Positions 1-8,322 of a DNA stretch of 64,000 nucleotides are shown here, in pieces. The notes beneath the pieces were generated by a model. That model made no database searches. It worked only from the letters and a program-made list of their open reading frames with translations, and had not been told where the DNA came from. The position numbers were made by a program, and so were the translations under genes. Position 1 is the first letter of the stretch. Every line of letters starts with the position of its first letter. The stretch comes from Arthrobacter sulfonylureivorans (GTDB taxonomy: Bacteria; Actinomycetota; Actinomycetes; Actinomycetales; Micrococcaceae): the NCBI GenBank assembly GCA_004000035.1, contig RJAE01000014.1, positions 1 to 64,000 on the forward strand. The letters run 5' to 3'.

Positions 1-232
1 CGGATCCCGCCCGAATGGCTCAAACGCCTCATCCGGCTACGCGACAGGCACTGCCGCGAATTCGGCTGCACCGTCCCCGCCGACCAATGCGACATCGACC
101 ACACCATCGCCTGGGAAGAAGGCGGCAAAACAGTGCCCGAGAACCTCAGCGCCCACTGCAAGCCCGGCCACAAAACCAAACACCACGGCGGCGGCAGCAT
201 GAACTGTGCTGGGTTTCGTAGAGGCTCGGGAT

Positions 233-1198
233 TCACGCACTCAGGGGTTCCCGGGTGCGGTTCAGGTGGAAATGGTGTTCGTACTCTATCGGGCTCTGGT
301 AGCCGATGGATGAATGGAGACGCTGATGGTTGAACCAGTGCACCCACTCGGCGGTCGCGGTCTCAACGGCTTGCCGCGACGTCCACGTGCGGGCCGGATC
401 GGCATCGATCAGCTCGGTCTTGTAGAGGCCAATGGTCGACTCCATCAGCGCGTTGTCGAGGGCGTCTCCCACGGTTCCGATCGAACCGGCGATCCCTGCC
501 TCGGCCAGTTTCTCGGTCAACGCGATCGAGGTGTACTGCGAGCCTGCGTCGGAGTGGTGGATCAGTCCGTTGGACGTGAACCGGACCTTGCCGCGGCGGC
601 GGGCGAACAGCGCCTGGGCCAGCGCACCGGTCACCAGCGACGCTTCCTTCGACATCGATGCTTTCCAGCCCAGGACCATCCGGGAGGCCACGTCGGTGAT
701 GAACGAGACGTAGCAGAATCCGGCATACGTCCACACGTAGGTGAAGTCCGCGACCCATACGGTGTTCGGCACGGTGATGTCCCAGCCGCGGTTGACCCGG
801 TCCGGGTGCCGCGGCGCCTCCCGGTCCCGGTGGGTGGTCACGGTGCGGTGGCGTCCCCTCACGGCGCCGGCCAGGCCTGCCTGGCGCATCAGCCGGCCCA
901 CCCGGTCGCGCCCGATCCGGTGACCCTGCCGGTTCAGCGCGTGCCACATCTTGAGCACTCCGTAGCAGCCGAAATTCTGCTTATGGACAGTGGTGATCAC
1001 TTCGGTCATCACCAGATCCGACGCGGCCCGGGCCGAAAGCGGGCGGGATTTATACGCGTAGTAGGTGCACGGGGCGATCTTTATTCCGGCGTTCGCGGTC
1101 AGAACGCGGCAGATCGGCTCGACCCCGAAGCGGTGCCTGAAAGCATCGATGTACTCAACGATTATTGCCGTGGGCGGTCGAGCTCCGCTGCAAAAAAA
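233..1198 (-). CDS. IS3-family transposase OrfB (DDE integrase core, made as an OrfAB fusion)
   Basis: The frame is open from the slippery T-run at 1192-1198 to a stop at 233-235. An internal ATG at 1012 would give a 259-residue product, but conserved OrfB sequence (EYIDAFRHRFGVEPICRVL) lies upstream of it, so expression by -1 frameshift from orfA is more likely. The rve integrase core carries the DDE triad: Asp in VADFTYV, Asp in HHSDAGSQY, and Glu in DNALMESTIGLYK. The HTH_21-type segment (YGVLKMWHALNRQG) precedes it. Nothing looks truncated. Its insertion has split the surrounding HNH endonuclease gene. Confidence 0.92.
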   Translation of the reverse strand, partial: FFCSGARPPTAIIVEYIDAFRHRFGVEPICRVLTANAGIKIAPCTYYAYKSRPLSARAASDLVMTEVITTVHKQNFGCYGVLKMWHALNRQGHRIGRDRVGRLMRQAGLAGAVRGRHRTVTTHRDREAPRHPDRVNRGWDITVPNTVWVADFTYVWTYAGFCYVSFITDVASRMVLGWKASMSKEASLVTGALAQALFARRRGKVRFTSNGLIHHSDAGSQYTSIALTEKLAEAGIAGSIGTVGDALDNALMESTIGLYKTELIDADPARTWTSRQAVETATAEWVHWFNHQRLHSSIGYQSPIEYEHHFHLNRTREPLSA

Positions 1199-1485
1199 GC
1201 CGATGCGGTTTTCAGGATTTCGTTGGCCCGCTTCAGCTCCGCGTTCTCCCGCCGCAGCCGGCGCAGGTCGGCGGCCATATCGCTGGTCATCCCGGGACGG
1301 TCCCCGGCGTCAACCTCAGCCTTCCGCGACCAGGTCCGCATCGTGTCATCCGGGATCCCGACGATCTTGGCCACGTGCCTGATCGTGGCCGCCTTGGACT
1401 CCTCCTGGTGCTCCGCGCGCCGCTCCATATACAGGCGCACGGCACGGTCCTTGAATTCCTGTTCGTACTTGATTCCGCTGGTCAT
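1162..1485 (-). CDS. IS3-family transposase OrfA
   Basis: This 107-residue protein has the IS3 OrfA layout. An N-terminal helix-turn-helix (about residues 5-55, including VAKIVGIPDDTMRTW) should bind the terminal repeats. A leucine-zipper-like helix follows (about 68-95, RRLRRENAELKRANEILK) and should mediate multimerisation. The ATG start at 1485 lies close to the right terminal repeat, as usual. The end of the gene runs through a run of seven T residues, where the ribosome is expected to slip back by one base to make the OrfAB fusion transposase. Alone, OrfA is usually a regulator of transposition. Confidence 0.93.
   Translation of the reverse strand: MTSGIKYEQEFKDRAVRLYMERRAEHQEESKAATIRHVAKIVGIPDDTMRTWSRKAEVDAGDRPGMTSDMAADLRRLRRENAELKRANEILKTASAFFAAELDRPRQ
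1192..1198 (-). other. Programmed -1 ribosomal frameshift site
   Basis: On the minus strand seven consecutive T residues (GC TTTTTTT GCA) lie where the orfA frame must pass into the orfB frame. Slipping from TTT TTT to the same codons one base back puts the ribosome in the orfB frame, which is open throughout. This is the standard way IS3 elements make transposase. Slippage itself is inferred from the frames. Confidence 0.75.
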
Positions 1486-1826
1486 GATTCATTCTCCGGT
1501 GAGGAAAGAGTCTCTACCAGACCCAGTACGGTTCAGCATCACCCAGGACAACGACGGCACCCTGCACTTCACCACCCGCTCCGGACACACCCACACCACC
1601 ACCCCCGACGAAGGCTGGGCAATCACCTACCCCACAGCAGAGGACCGGGCCAGCAACACAACGAACCAGGACAAAAGCGCAGCAGAACGGTCCGTTGACG
1701 GAGAGGATGGCGAACCATGCGAAGAAACGCCACCGCCCTTCTGATGGATGGGAACGACGCTACCTATTCCGGGCGCTGCCACTGCGCGGCGATTCCCATG
1801 GCGTCACGTATCCGCGGCGCTTCCAA

Positions 1827-3284
1827 TCAGGGCAGCGGATTGTCGCTCCGGGACGTGTCCCAGTCGGCAGGACCGTTGCTGCCGGCCTCATACTCTTCCA
1901 GCGGTACCACGTCGTTTTCCCAAGCCTTGAGTACTGGTTCGACAATTCGCCAGCAGTCCTCGGCGATGTCTCCACGGACAGACAACAGCGGGTCGCCGTG
2001 CAGCACGCCTTCCAAGACTTCGCCGTAGGGCAGCAGATCGGCCGCGTGCAAATCTGCCTCCAGCACGGCCCGGTCCAGCGTGAAGAGGTCACTCGGGCCG
2101 TTGACATCGATCTCCAGTTGAAGGGTTTCGGGCCCAAGGCCGATCCTCAATCGGGTAGGCGAGTCGACGCCTTTGAATCCCACAGGCAGGTGATTGACCG
2201 GCTTGAAGGTGATAATGACTTCCTTCTTCGGCTGGGCCAACGCCTTGCCTGAGCGCAGGATGAACGGCACGCCCGCCCAACGGCTGTTATTGATGGAAAC
2301 CTCGACTTCAGCAAGGGTTTCTGTTTTCCGCGAGGGGTCCACGCCCTGTTCTGCGGTGTAGTCGGGGATGTCACGTTCGCCGATGCGGCCTGCGGTGTAG
2401 CGGGCTCGCCGGGTGCTCTTGGCGAAATCGGGGTCGACGCTGCTAGCTCGCATCACACTGCCGATGTGGTCGCGCAGGTCCCGCTCCTTGAGTGTGGCCG
2501 GCGGGTTCAAAGCCGTCAGCGCCATTACCTGCAACAAGTGGCTTTGGATCATGTCCCGCAGGGCGCCGGCGCCGTCGTAGTAGCGGGCGCGCCCTTCCAG
2601 AGCCAGGTACTCGTCGTAGAAAATCTCCACTTTGGCCACGTGTTCGTTGCTGAGCAGCGGTTCCAATAGACGGTTGGCGAAGCGCAGGCCCAGAATGTTG
2701 AAGACCGTCGCCTTGCCGAGGAAGTGATCCACCCGGTGGATATGGTCCTCCGGGACTAGTTTCAGCAACGTCTTGTTCAGCAATTCGGCCGACTCCAGAC
2801 TGGTGCCGAACGGTTTCTCCAGCACCAAACTTGTCCCCTCCGGCACGTCCTCAGGCCGGAGCACTTCGCACGCTTTCTGGCTGACGGCCGGCGGCAGGGC
2901 GAAGAACACGGCCACCGGGCCCTCCAGCAACGCCAGCAGTTTGGCCAGGGCACCCTCGGCCGTCACGTCAACCGAGTGGTACTGGGGGTCCTGCTGGATG
3001 TCGAGCAGTTGCTGCCGTCCGTCGTCGTTCGCGGCGCCAGCGCAGGAATCGAAGGCCCCGCTGACGCGTTGCTGCCAGCGCGCTGCGTCCCAGTCATCGG
3101 AGCCGGCGCCCACAAGTTTAAGCCCGGTGGTTTTGCCCTGAGCAATCAGCTTGCCCAGCCCCGGCAGCAGCAGCCTGCCGGTCAGATCGCCGGAGGCCCC
3201 CAGGATGAGCAGTGTGCGGATCTGCGTCGGCCCGCTGGCATAGGGGGAGGAAGCGTCCTTGGTCTGGGTCTGTTCAGCGCTCAC
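1827..3284 (-). CDS. zwf: Glucose-6-phosphate 1-dehydrogenase
   Basis: This cytosolic enzyme oxidises glucose 6-phosphate to 6-phosphogluconolactone with NADP, the first step of the oxidative pentose phosphate pathway. The 485-residue product shows the nucleotide-binding GASGDLTGR motif near residue 29 and the substrate and catalytic region RVDHFLGK near residue 200, with His as the general base. The usual signature reads DHYLGKE; here it is DHFLGKA, so this is a divergent member, as in paralogs that occur outside opcA operons. The GTG start at 3284 is chosen because AAGGTGGGA lies just upstream; the frame stays open to 3395 but has no ribosome site there. No opcA, tal or pgl is adjacent. gnd, the later step, lies 31 kb away. 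Confidence 0.9.
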   Translation of the reverse strand: MSAEQTQTKDASSPYASGPTQIRTLLILGASGDLTGRLLLPGLGKLIAQGKTTGLKLVGAGSDDWDAARWQQRVSGAFDSCAGAANDDGRQQLLDIQQDPQYHSVDVTAEGALAKLLALLEGPVAVFFALPPAVSQKACEVLRPEDVPEGTSLVLEKPFGTSLESAELLNKTLLKLVPEDHIHRVDHFLGKATVFNILGLRFANRLLEPLLSNEHVAKVEIFYDEYLALEGRARYYDGAGALRDMIQSHLLQVMALTALNPPATLKERDLRDHIGSVMRASSVDPDFAKSTRRARYTAGRIGERDIPDYTAEQGVDPSRKTETLAEVEVSINNSRWAGVPFILRSGKALAQPKKEVIITFKPVNHLPVGFKGVDSPTRLRIGLGPETLQLEIDVNGPSDLFTLDRAVLEADLHAADLLPYGEVLEGVLHGDPLLSVRGDIAEDCWRIVEPVLKAWENDVVPLEEYEAGSNGPADWDTSRSDNPLP

Positions 3285-3497
3285 GATTCCCACCTTGCCA
3301 CGGCTGTGATCCGGAGGGAACGGTACCGGTGGCAGTTGCGGGAAGGCGGGACTGGCATACCAGCCTGGTTCCGGCGTCCGCAGAAGCGGAGTCACATGGG
3401 GGCGCGACTGAGGCCACCGCCAGTTGATACCCTTAAGAGCTGAACTCCGGCGTGGCCCGGGGATTGTGAACCAGATCGACGAAAGTAGACACGGCGC

Positions 3498-5084
3498 GTG
3501 TTCAATTCACTCTCTGACCGGTTGACCTCAACCTTCAAGAATCTGCGCGGCAAGGGACGCCTGTCCGAGGCCGACGTCGATGCCACCGTGCGCGAGATCC
3601 GGCGTGCCCTGCTAGACGCCGACGTTGCCGTGCCCGTGGTGCGCGAGTTCACCGCCCATGTGAAGGAACGCGCTCTGGGCGAGGAAGTCTCGGGCGCCCT
3701 GAACCCGGGCCAGCAGGTCGTCAAGATCGTCAACGACGAACTGGTCAACATCCTCGGCGGCGAGACCCGCCGCATTAAGCTGGCCAAGAACCCGCCGACC
3801 GTGATCATGCTCGCCGGTCTGCAGGGCGCCGGTAAGACCACGCTGGCGGGCAAGCTGTCCAAGTGGTTCAAGGGTCAGGGCCACAGCCCGTTGCTGGTTG
3901 CCGCCGACCTGCAGCGCCCCAACGCCGTGACCCAGCTTCAGGTCAACGGCCAGCGCGCCGGCGTGCCCGTCTTCGCCCCGCACCCGGGCGTGCAGTCCGA
4001 GTTCGATTCGGTGACCGGCGATCCGGTGGCCGTGGCCCGCGACGGCATCGCCGAAGCGCGGCAGAAGCTGTACGACGTGGTCATCGTGGACACCGCCGGC
4101 CGGTTGGGCGTCGACGCCGAGATGATGCAGCAGGCCGCGGACATCCGCGCCGCCATCAACCCGGACGAAGTCCTCTTCGTGATCGACGCGATGATCGGTC
4201 AGGACGCGGTTAATACCGCGCAGGCGTTCAACGAAGGCGTCAACTTCACCGGCGTGGTCCTTTCCAAGCTCGACGGCGATGCCCGCGGCGGTGCGGCGCT
4301 CTCCGTCGCGTCGGTAACCGGCAAGCCCGTGATGTTCGCGTCCACCGGCGAGAACCTGGACGACTTCGAGATCTTCCACCCGGACCGGATGGCCAACCGC
4401 ATCCTGGACATGGGCGATATTCTCACCCTGATCGAGCAAGCGGAGAAGTCCTGGGACAAGGGCGAAGCCGAGCGGATGGCTCAGAAATTCGCCGACCAGG
4501 AAGACTTCACGCTGGACGACTTCCTCGCCCAGATGCAGCAGATCCGCAAAATGGGCTCGATGAAGAAGATGCTCATGATGATGCCCGGCGCCGCCAATAT
4601 GCGCCAGCAGCTGGAGAACTTCGACGAGCGCGAGATTGACCGCGTGGAGGCGATCGTCCGGTCAATGACCCCGCACGAGCGTGTCGCCCCGAAGATCCTC
4701 AACGGTTCCCGCCGCGCCCGCATTGCCAAGGGCTCCGGTGTCCACGTCTCCGAAGTCAACGGCCTGCTGGAGCGCTTCGGCCAGGCCCAGAAGATGATGA
4801 AGAAGATGGCGCAGGGTGGCGGCATTCCGGGTATGCCCGGCGTGGCCGGCCCCGGCGGTTTCGGCGGCGCACGCAAGAAGCAGCAGGCCGCCAAGGGCAA
4901 GAAGAAGACCCGCTCCGGCAACCCGGCCAAGGCGGCGCAGGAACTGCGCGAGGCCGAGGAGCGGCGCAAGAACAAGGCATCGGTTCCGGCCGGAAGTGCC
5001 TTCGGCGCCCCGCAGGACGGACAGGATTTTGATCCGTCGGCGCTGAACCTGCCCAAGGGCTTCGAGAAGTTCCTCGGCAAGTAG
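3498..5084 (+). CDS. ffh: Signal recognition particle protein Ffh (SRP54)
   Basis: This SRP GTPase binds signal sequences of nascent membrane proteins and docks with FtsY to deliver ribosomes to the Sec translocon. The 528-residue product has the N domain (residues 1-85), the G domain with GLQGAGKTT (about 108-116), DTAGRLG, and the TKLD-equivalent SKLDGDARGG. The Met-rich M domain starts near residue 325, including GSMKKMLMMMPGA. The C-terminus carries a Lys/Ala/Gly-rich extension, common in actinobacteria, which explains the length relative to about 450 residues in E. coli. The start is a GTG at 3498 with a weak ribosome site (GAAAG). A strong hairpin follows the stop, and the gene appears to stand alone. 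Confidence 0.97.
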   Translation: MFNSLSDRLTSTFKNLRGKGRLSEADVDATVREIRRALLDADVAVPVVREFTAHVKERALGEEVSGALNPGQQVVKIVNDELVNILGGETRRIKLAKNPPTVIMLAGLQGAGKTTLAGKLSKWFKGQGHSPLLVAADLQRPNAVTQLQVNGQRAGVPVFAPHPGVQSEFDSVTGDPVAVARDGIAEARQKLYDVVIVDTAGRLGVDAEMMQQAADIRAAINPDEVLFVIDAMIGQDAVNTAQAFNEGVNFTGVVLSKLDGDARGGAALSVASVTGKPVMFASTGENLDDFEIFHPDRMANRILDMGDILTLIEQAEKSWDKGEAERMAQKFADQEDFTLDDFLAQMQQIRKMGSMKKMLMMMPGAANMRQQLENFDEREIDRVEAIVRSMTPHERVAPKILNGSRRARIAKGSGVHVSEVNGLLERFGQAQKMMKKMAQGGGIPGMPGVAGPGGFGGARKKQQAAKGKKKTRSGNPAKAAQELREAEERRKNKASVPAGSAFGAPQDGQDFDPSALNLPKGFEKFLGK

Positions 5085-5109
5085 TCCGTCAGATTCCCTA
5101 TGCATGATG

Positions 5110-5141
5110 AGTGCCCCGCCGGTGAAGTCCGGCGGGGCACT
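5110..5141 (+). terminator. Rho-independent-like terminator after ffh
   Basis: A perfect 13-bp stem (AGTGCCCCGCCGG with its complement) closes a 6-nt loop 25 bases after the ffh stop. Only a short T stretch follows, as is common in high-GC actinobacteria. Confidence 0.75.
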
Positions 5142-5242
5142 TGGCATGAGGGGTGAAGGTAAGCTGGGTTGCTGAATCGTTTCGGCGACGACGACGAGGG
5201 CCGTGAAGCCCCACCGGCGAGGCAGCGCAGCGAAGGAGTTTT

Positions 5243-5800
5243 GTGGCAGAGCAGGCACACAGCGGCGTGGACCGCCCGGTCGGAAGGCGGCAGGCCGCCG
5301 TCGTGGTCATCGTACGCAGCGTCGGCGGTTCCGTGGTGCTGGTGGAGGGCACCGGCGGCCCCTCTCTGCCGGCTGCTGCGGTCCGGCCGGGCGAAGACCC
5401 GCGGTCCGCTGCGTCCCGCCTGCTCGCCGAATCCTCCCTGCCGGTGCCGCCGGGGCGCATCCTGGCGCTCGACTACCTGCCGGTAGCCGTCGCAGCGGGC
5501 GAAGCCATCACCTTTGTGTACGACGGCGGAACGTACGACGGCGGTGAGCTCGCCGCGGGTGCCGGGGGACAGGCGGTCTTCCTTCCGGTCGAGCAGGCCG
5601 AAGCGGTCCTGGACAGTGCGCAGTCCGCCCAGCTGGCCGCGGGGCTCCGCGCCCACGAACTGCTCACTGTGGTGGAACTGCGCAACGGGCAGGTGCTGCG
5701 GACAGCGCAGCCGCGCGTGCCGGAACGCGAGTTGGCGCCGCAGGTCTGGGAACCCGAGCCAGCGGGCGGTTCCAAAGGAACTGTCGGGTCCGGCGTTTAG
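5243..5800 (+). CDS. Nudix-like protein with degenerate catalytic box
   Basis: The 185-residue protein starts at a GTG (5243) with GAAGGAG a few bases upstream. The N-terminal half reads like a Nudix fold: VVVIVRSVGGSVVLVEGTGG, then LPAAAVRPGEDPRSAASRLL, then a strand ALDYLPVA. The canonical Nudix box needs glycine and the RExxEE metal-binding glutamates. Here the equivalent stretch is AASRLLAESS, so most metal ligands are missing and hydrolase activity is doubtful. The C-terminal half (residues 105-185) has no motif I recognise. It lies just upstream of an alpha/beta-hydrolase-fold gene with only about 10 bases between them, so the two are probably cotranscribed. The Nudix assignment is inference from pattern. 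Confidence 0.6.
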   Translation: MAEQAHSGVDRPVGRRQAAVVVIVRSVGGSVVLVEGTGGPSLPAAAVRPGEDPRSAASRLLAESSLPVPPGRILALDYLPVAVAAGEAITFVYDGGTYDGGELAAGAGGQAVFLPVEQAEAVLDSAQSAQLAAGLRAHELLTVVELRNGQVLRTAQPRVPERELAPQVWEPEPAGGSKGTVGSGV

Positions 5801-5810
5801 TATTTCTCCC

Positions 5811-6521
5811 ATGGCATTCGGCAGCGGAGAACGAGTGGTCTTTGTCCACGGCACGGACAGCTTCGGTGCCGCGGCCTGGCCGCATCAGCACCGGCTGGCC
5901 GGACGTTTCGACTGCCTGTTCCTCCGCCGCCACGGCTTTGATCTGCAGGCCGAACCGCTGCCGACCGACTTTGATGAAGACGCCCGGATCGTCGGCGGGC
6001 ATCTCGGCGCCGGAGCGCATGTGGTGGCACACGCGCAGGGCGCCGTCGCCGCCATGATGGCAGCCGTGGAGCACCCGGACAAGGTGCATTCGCTGACGCT
6101 GTTCGAGCCGGCATGCCTATCCTTGACCGCAGACTTGCCCGCCACCCGTGCCTACCGCCAACGGCTGGAGCCGTTGTTCGCCGCCCGCGGTGAGCTGACC
6201 GATGAGGAGTACCAGCGCGAGTTCGTCCGGCTGGTGGTCGGGGCCGAAGCGCTGCCGCTGGCCACCGCGGCCGACCGGGCGCAGGCTAAGCGGGCCCGGC
6301 TGCAGGCGCCGCCGTGGAACGCGCCGCTGCACATTGTCCCGGGCCTGCCCACGCTGGTGGTCACCGGCGGTTGGGAGCCGCTGTATGAGGAGGTGGCCCA
6401 CTACCTGGCCGGCACCGGCGCCATCCACCGCCACGCCGGCGGGGATCACCGTCCGCAGGATTCGGACGAAGGCCATGCACTTCTGGAAGCCTTCCTGGCC
6501 CGCAAGGCGCTGCCCGACTGA
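5811..6521 (+). CDS. Alpha/beta-hydrolase-fold protein, apparently lacking the nucleophile
   Basis: The 236-residue protein begins at ATG 5811. It shows the fold's first strand and oxyanion loop (VVFVHGTDSFG, residues 9-19), a nucleophile-elbow region (HVVAHAQGAVAAMMAA, about 70-85), a cap-like middle, and a C-terminal LVVTGGWEP strand with a histidine-bearing GGDHRPQDSDEGH segment. The nucleophile elbow, normally G-x-S-x-G, reads A-H-A-Q-G, so the catalytic serine is alanine. The protein may be a non-catalytic binder or use another mechanism. It follows the degenerate Nudix-like gene closely, and both members of the pair lack standard active-site residues. Confidence 0.7.
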   Translation: MAFGSGERVVFVHGTDSFGAAAWPHQHRLAGRFDCLFLRRHGFDLQAEPLPTDFDEDARIVGGHLGAGAHVVAHAQGAVAAMMAAVEHPDKVHSLTLFEPACLSLTADLPATRAYRQRLEPLFAARGELTDEEYQREFVRLVVGAEALPLATAADRAQAKRARLQAPPWNAPLHIVPGLPTLVVTGGWEPLYEEVAHYLAGTGAIHRHAGGDHRPQDSDEGHALLEAFLARKALPD

Positions 6522-6582
6522 CCCGAGGATTTCCGCCCGTCGCTGCGCAGCCTGACCGACCAGAGGTTGCTAGCGTTGAGCT

Positions 6583-7824
6583 ATGAACCAAACAGGCTGG
6601 GAACCGGCGTCCGGACAACTGTGGTGGCCGTGGCCGCTGGACGAGGCCGGCGTGGCGGCACTGCAGCAGCAATTCACCAACCGGTCCCTGCTGGGCGCCT
6701 TCGCCGGGGGAGTTCCGCAGCCTGGCGACAGCGTGGTGTCCGTGCTGCTGGCCGTGAACCCGGAACAGCGCGCGGCAGTCTTGGATACCGCAGGCAAGGC
6801 GGTGCCGGGCCCGGACGTCGCGGCCCTGGTCCGCGGGCTCTCCGCCGATCTGGGGGCGGCTGTGGAGATTGACGGCATTGAATACGAGGCGCCAGCACCG
6901 GAAGCCGCGCTGGAACTGGAAGCCGTGCCCGAACCCGACGACGCCGAGGAGTACGAAGCGCCGGACGCCGCTGAGCTGCGCACCGTACTGGTAGGCAAGT
7001 TCCGGCGCGAAGACCTGATGATGTTCGGCGCCATCAACGGTGTGGAAGTCCAAGTCCTGGAGCCCGGTAAGGGAAGCCCTGACGCGCCCGCATCTGGACA
7101 GCGCGTCGTGCTGGTTCACGGCGAGGCAGCGCCAGGGCTCTACAACTGGCCGGCCTCTGCCAAACCCATCGTGGCGTTGATGGACTTGGACGGTTTCCGC
7201 GCTGTCGAGGCATGGCTGCCCGGCACCCGGCGCGACCCGGACACCAGTTTCTGGCACGCCTGGGAGGGGCCGGCCAAGCCGTTCCCGTCGGCCTCCCGCG
7301 CCGATGCCGAAGCGCTGCGGCTGCTCGGCCGGATTGTGCATCCTGAAGGTCCCGATCCGCGGCGGCTCAGCGAAGTCCTCGGACTGGAACAGGGGGCCAT
7401 TCAAGGACTGCAGGAGCTGATGGCCTCACCGGACGAGCCGGGAATCCTGGCCCGCGCCGGCCAACTCCTGGGACTGCCGCCAGTCGCCGCACGGCTGGCC
7501 GAAGGATCGCTGCAGCCCGACCGGGTCTCCGGAATGGAGACCCTCCCGGTCCAATCAATCGGCAAAGCACTGCTTGAACTGGCCAGTACCCCCGCCGAAG
7601 GGAGGGGGCCGCTGGCCGCCTGGCAGCGCGCCGTCGTCGCACGCCCCGGCATGCTGGCCGGCAGCGCCGCCGCCGCGGCCACCGGTGCTGCGCTGCTGTT
7701 CCGGGCCGCGGGCCGCCGGCCGGCCAGTGCCCGGCTCCTGCGCGCCGGCGCGCTGGGGCTGGTGCTGCAGGCCGCCGGGGATGTGGCGTTGGGCGGCTAC
7801 CTGGCTTACCGTCGGCGCCGCTGA
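6583..7824 (+). CDS. Conserved hypothetical protein with C-terminal hydrophobic segments
   Basis: I do not recognise a family for this 413-residue protein. It is acidic and rich in Ala, Pro and Glu, with an alternating Glu/Ala stretch around residues 105-130. The middle (residues 145-270) is globular-looking and contains repeated Trp residues. The last 70 residues hold two hydrophobic helices separated by an Arg-rich turn (ATGAALLFRAAGRRPASARLL), suggesting a C-terminal membrane hairpin. It starts at ATG 6583 and ends tail to tail with the DUF1232 gene, overlapping its end by 19 bases. Confidence 0.6.
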   Translation: MNQTGWEPASGQLWWPWPLDEAGVAALQQQFTNRSLLGAFAGGVPQPGDSVVSVLLAVNPEQRAAVLDTAGKAVPGPDVAALVRGLSADLGAAVEIDGIEYEAPAPEAALELEAVPEPDDAEEYEAPDAAELRTVLVGKFRREDLMMFGAINGVEVQVLEPGKGSPDAPASGQRVVLVHGEAAPGLYNWPASAKPIVALMDLDGFRAVEAWLPGTRRDPDTSFWHAWEGPAKPFPSASRADAEALRLLGRIVHPEGPDPRRLSEVLGLEQGAIQGLQELMASPDEPGILARAGQLLGLPPVAARLAEGSLQPDRVSGMETLPVQSIGKALLELASTPAEGRGPLAAWQRAVVARPGMLAGSAAAAATGAALLFRAAGRRPASARLLRAGALGLVLQAAGDVALGGYLAYRRRR

Positions 7825-8237
7825 TCCCCGGAAACCCCGGCCAGCCGTTCGATGGCGCCGAGTCCGGCCTCGGTGCCGGGCCAATGCCGGCGCAGCGGAT
7901 CCGGTCCCGCCGACCGGACCATCGCGCGCAGCAGCCAGGCGGCCACCAGCACGTCGTCGGCGTAGCCGAGCACCGGGACAAAATCGGGAACCAAGTCGAT
8001 GGGTGAGGCCAGATAGGCCAGCAGCAGGATCGGCAGCAGCCGCGTCCGGACCGGCAGTTCCGGGTCCGCCGCCAGCCGACGCAAGAGGCGGAGCAGATCC
8101 GGCAACAGGCGCAAGGCGTCCCGCATGCGGACGGTGTCCGGATGGCGCCTCGCGTACCCCCACAAGGCCAGCAGCATCAGGGCATATAACAGGGCCAGTC
8201 CGCCGGCCACGGCGAGGACCGGTTCCCACCATTGCAT
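7806..8237 (-). CDS. DUF1232 (YkvA-type) small membrane protein
   Basis: The 143-residue protein carries the DUF1232 signature: RLLPILLLAYLASPIDLVP followed by DFVPVLGYADDVLVA, near residues 62-97. An N-terminal transmembrane helix (LAVAGGLALLYALMLLALWG) precedes it. The YkvA family is widespread and of unknown function. The ATG at 8237 is preferred because the family and the hydrophobic N-terminus begin there; the longer open frame to 8477 has low-complexity sequence not typical of the family. The gene converges with the upstream plus-strand gene and overlaps its end. Confidence 0.85.
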   Translation of the reverse strand: MQWWEPVLAVAGGLALLYALMLLALWGYARRHPDTVRMRDALRLLPDLLRLLRRLAADPELPVRTRLLPILLLAYLASPIDLVPDFVPVLGYADDVLVAAWLLRAMVRSAGPDPLRRHWPGTEAGLGAIERLAGVSGDQRRRR

Positions 8238-8322
8238 CGCAGCATCCTGACTCGTAGTGACCCTTGGGATCAGGTTACCGGCCGGGTCCGGCGTGAGATC
8301 GGCTGAAGGCAGGCCTGTCGAG

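Larger units (their letters stand above)
200..1535 (-). mobile_element. IS3-family insertion sequence, complete (1336 bp)
   Basis: The element is bounded by imperfect 27-bp terminal inverted repeats at 200-226 and 1509-1535. Both begin TGAAC and share CTGGGT and GTAGAG; 22 of 27 positions match. It is flanked by a 3-bp direct repeat GCA (197-199 and 1536-1538), the duplication size expected for IS3. It encodes overlapping orfA and orfB on the minus strand, both apparently intact, so the copy may be active. Confidence 0.93.
1..1744 (+). pseudogene. HNH endonuclease (DUF222/13E12 type), 3' part, interrupted by an IS3-family element
   Basis: The gene enters from the left edge already open. Bases 1-199 encode the HNH nuclease core typical of the actinobacterial DUF222/13E12-repeat family: RHCREFGC, the CDIDHTIAW catalytic block and the KHHGGG segment. 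The frame is broken at 200 by the insertion sequence and resumes at 1539. Removing 200-1538, which is the element plus one copy of a 3-bp target duplication, joins the halves exactly as HHGGGSITQDNDGTLHF and reads to a stop at 1742-1744. The C-terminal tail is Thr/His-rich. The gene therefore looks recently inactivated with no other visible lesion in this part. Its N-terminus lies outside the window. The family is multicopy in Arthrobacter-like genomes; its function is not well defined. Confidence 0.88.

Noticed and set aside
314-1744. Single plus-strand protein running through the IS3 element into the HNH gene
   Set aside because: The first 400 codons are antisense to the transposase; only the part after 1539 belongs to a real gene.
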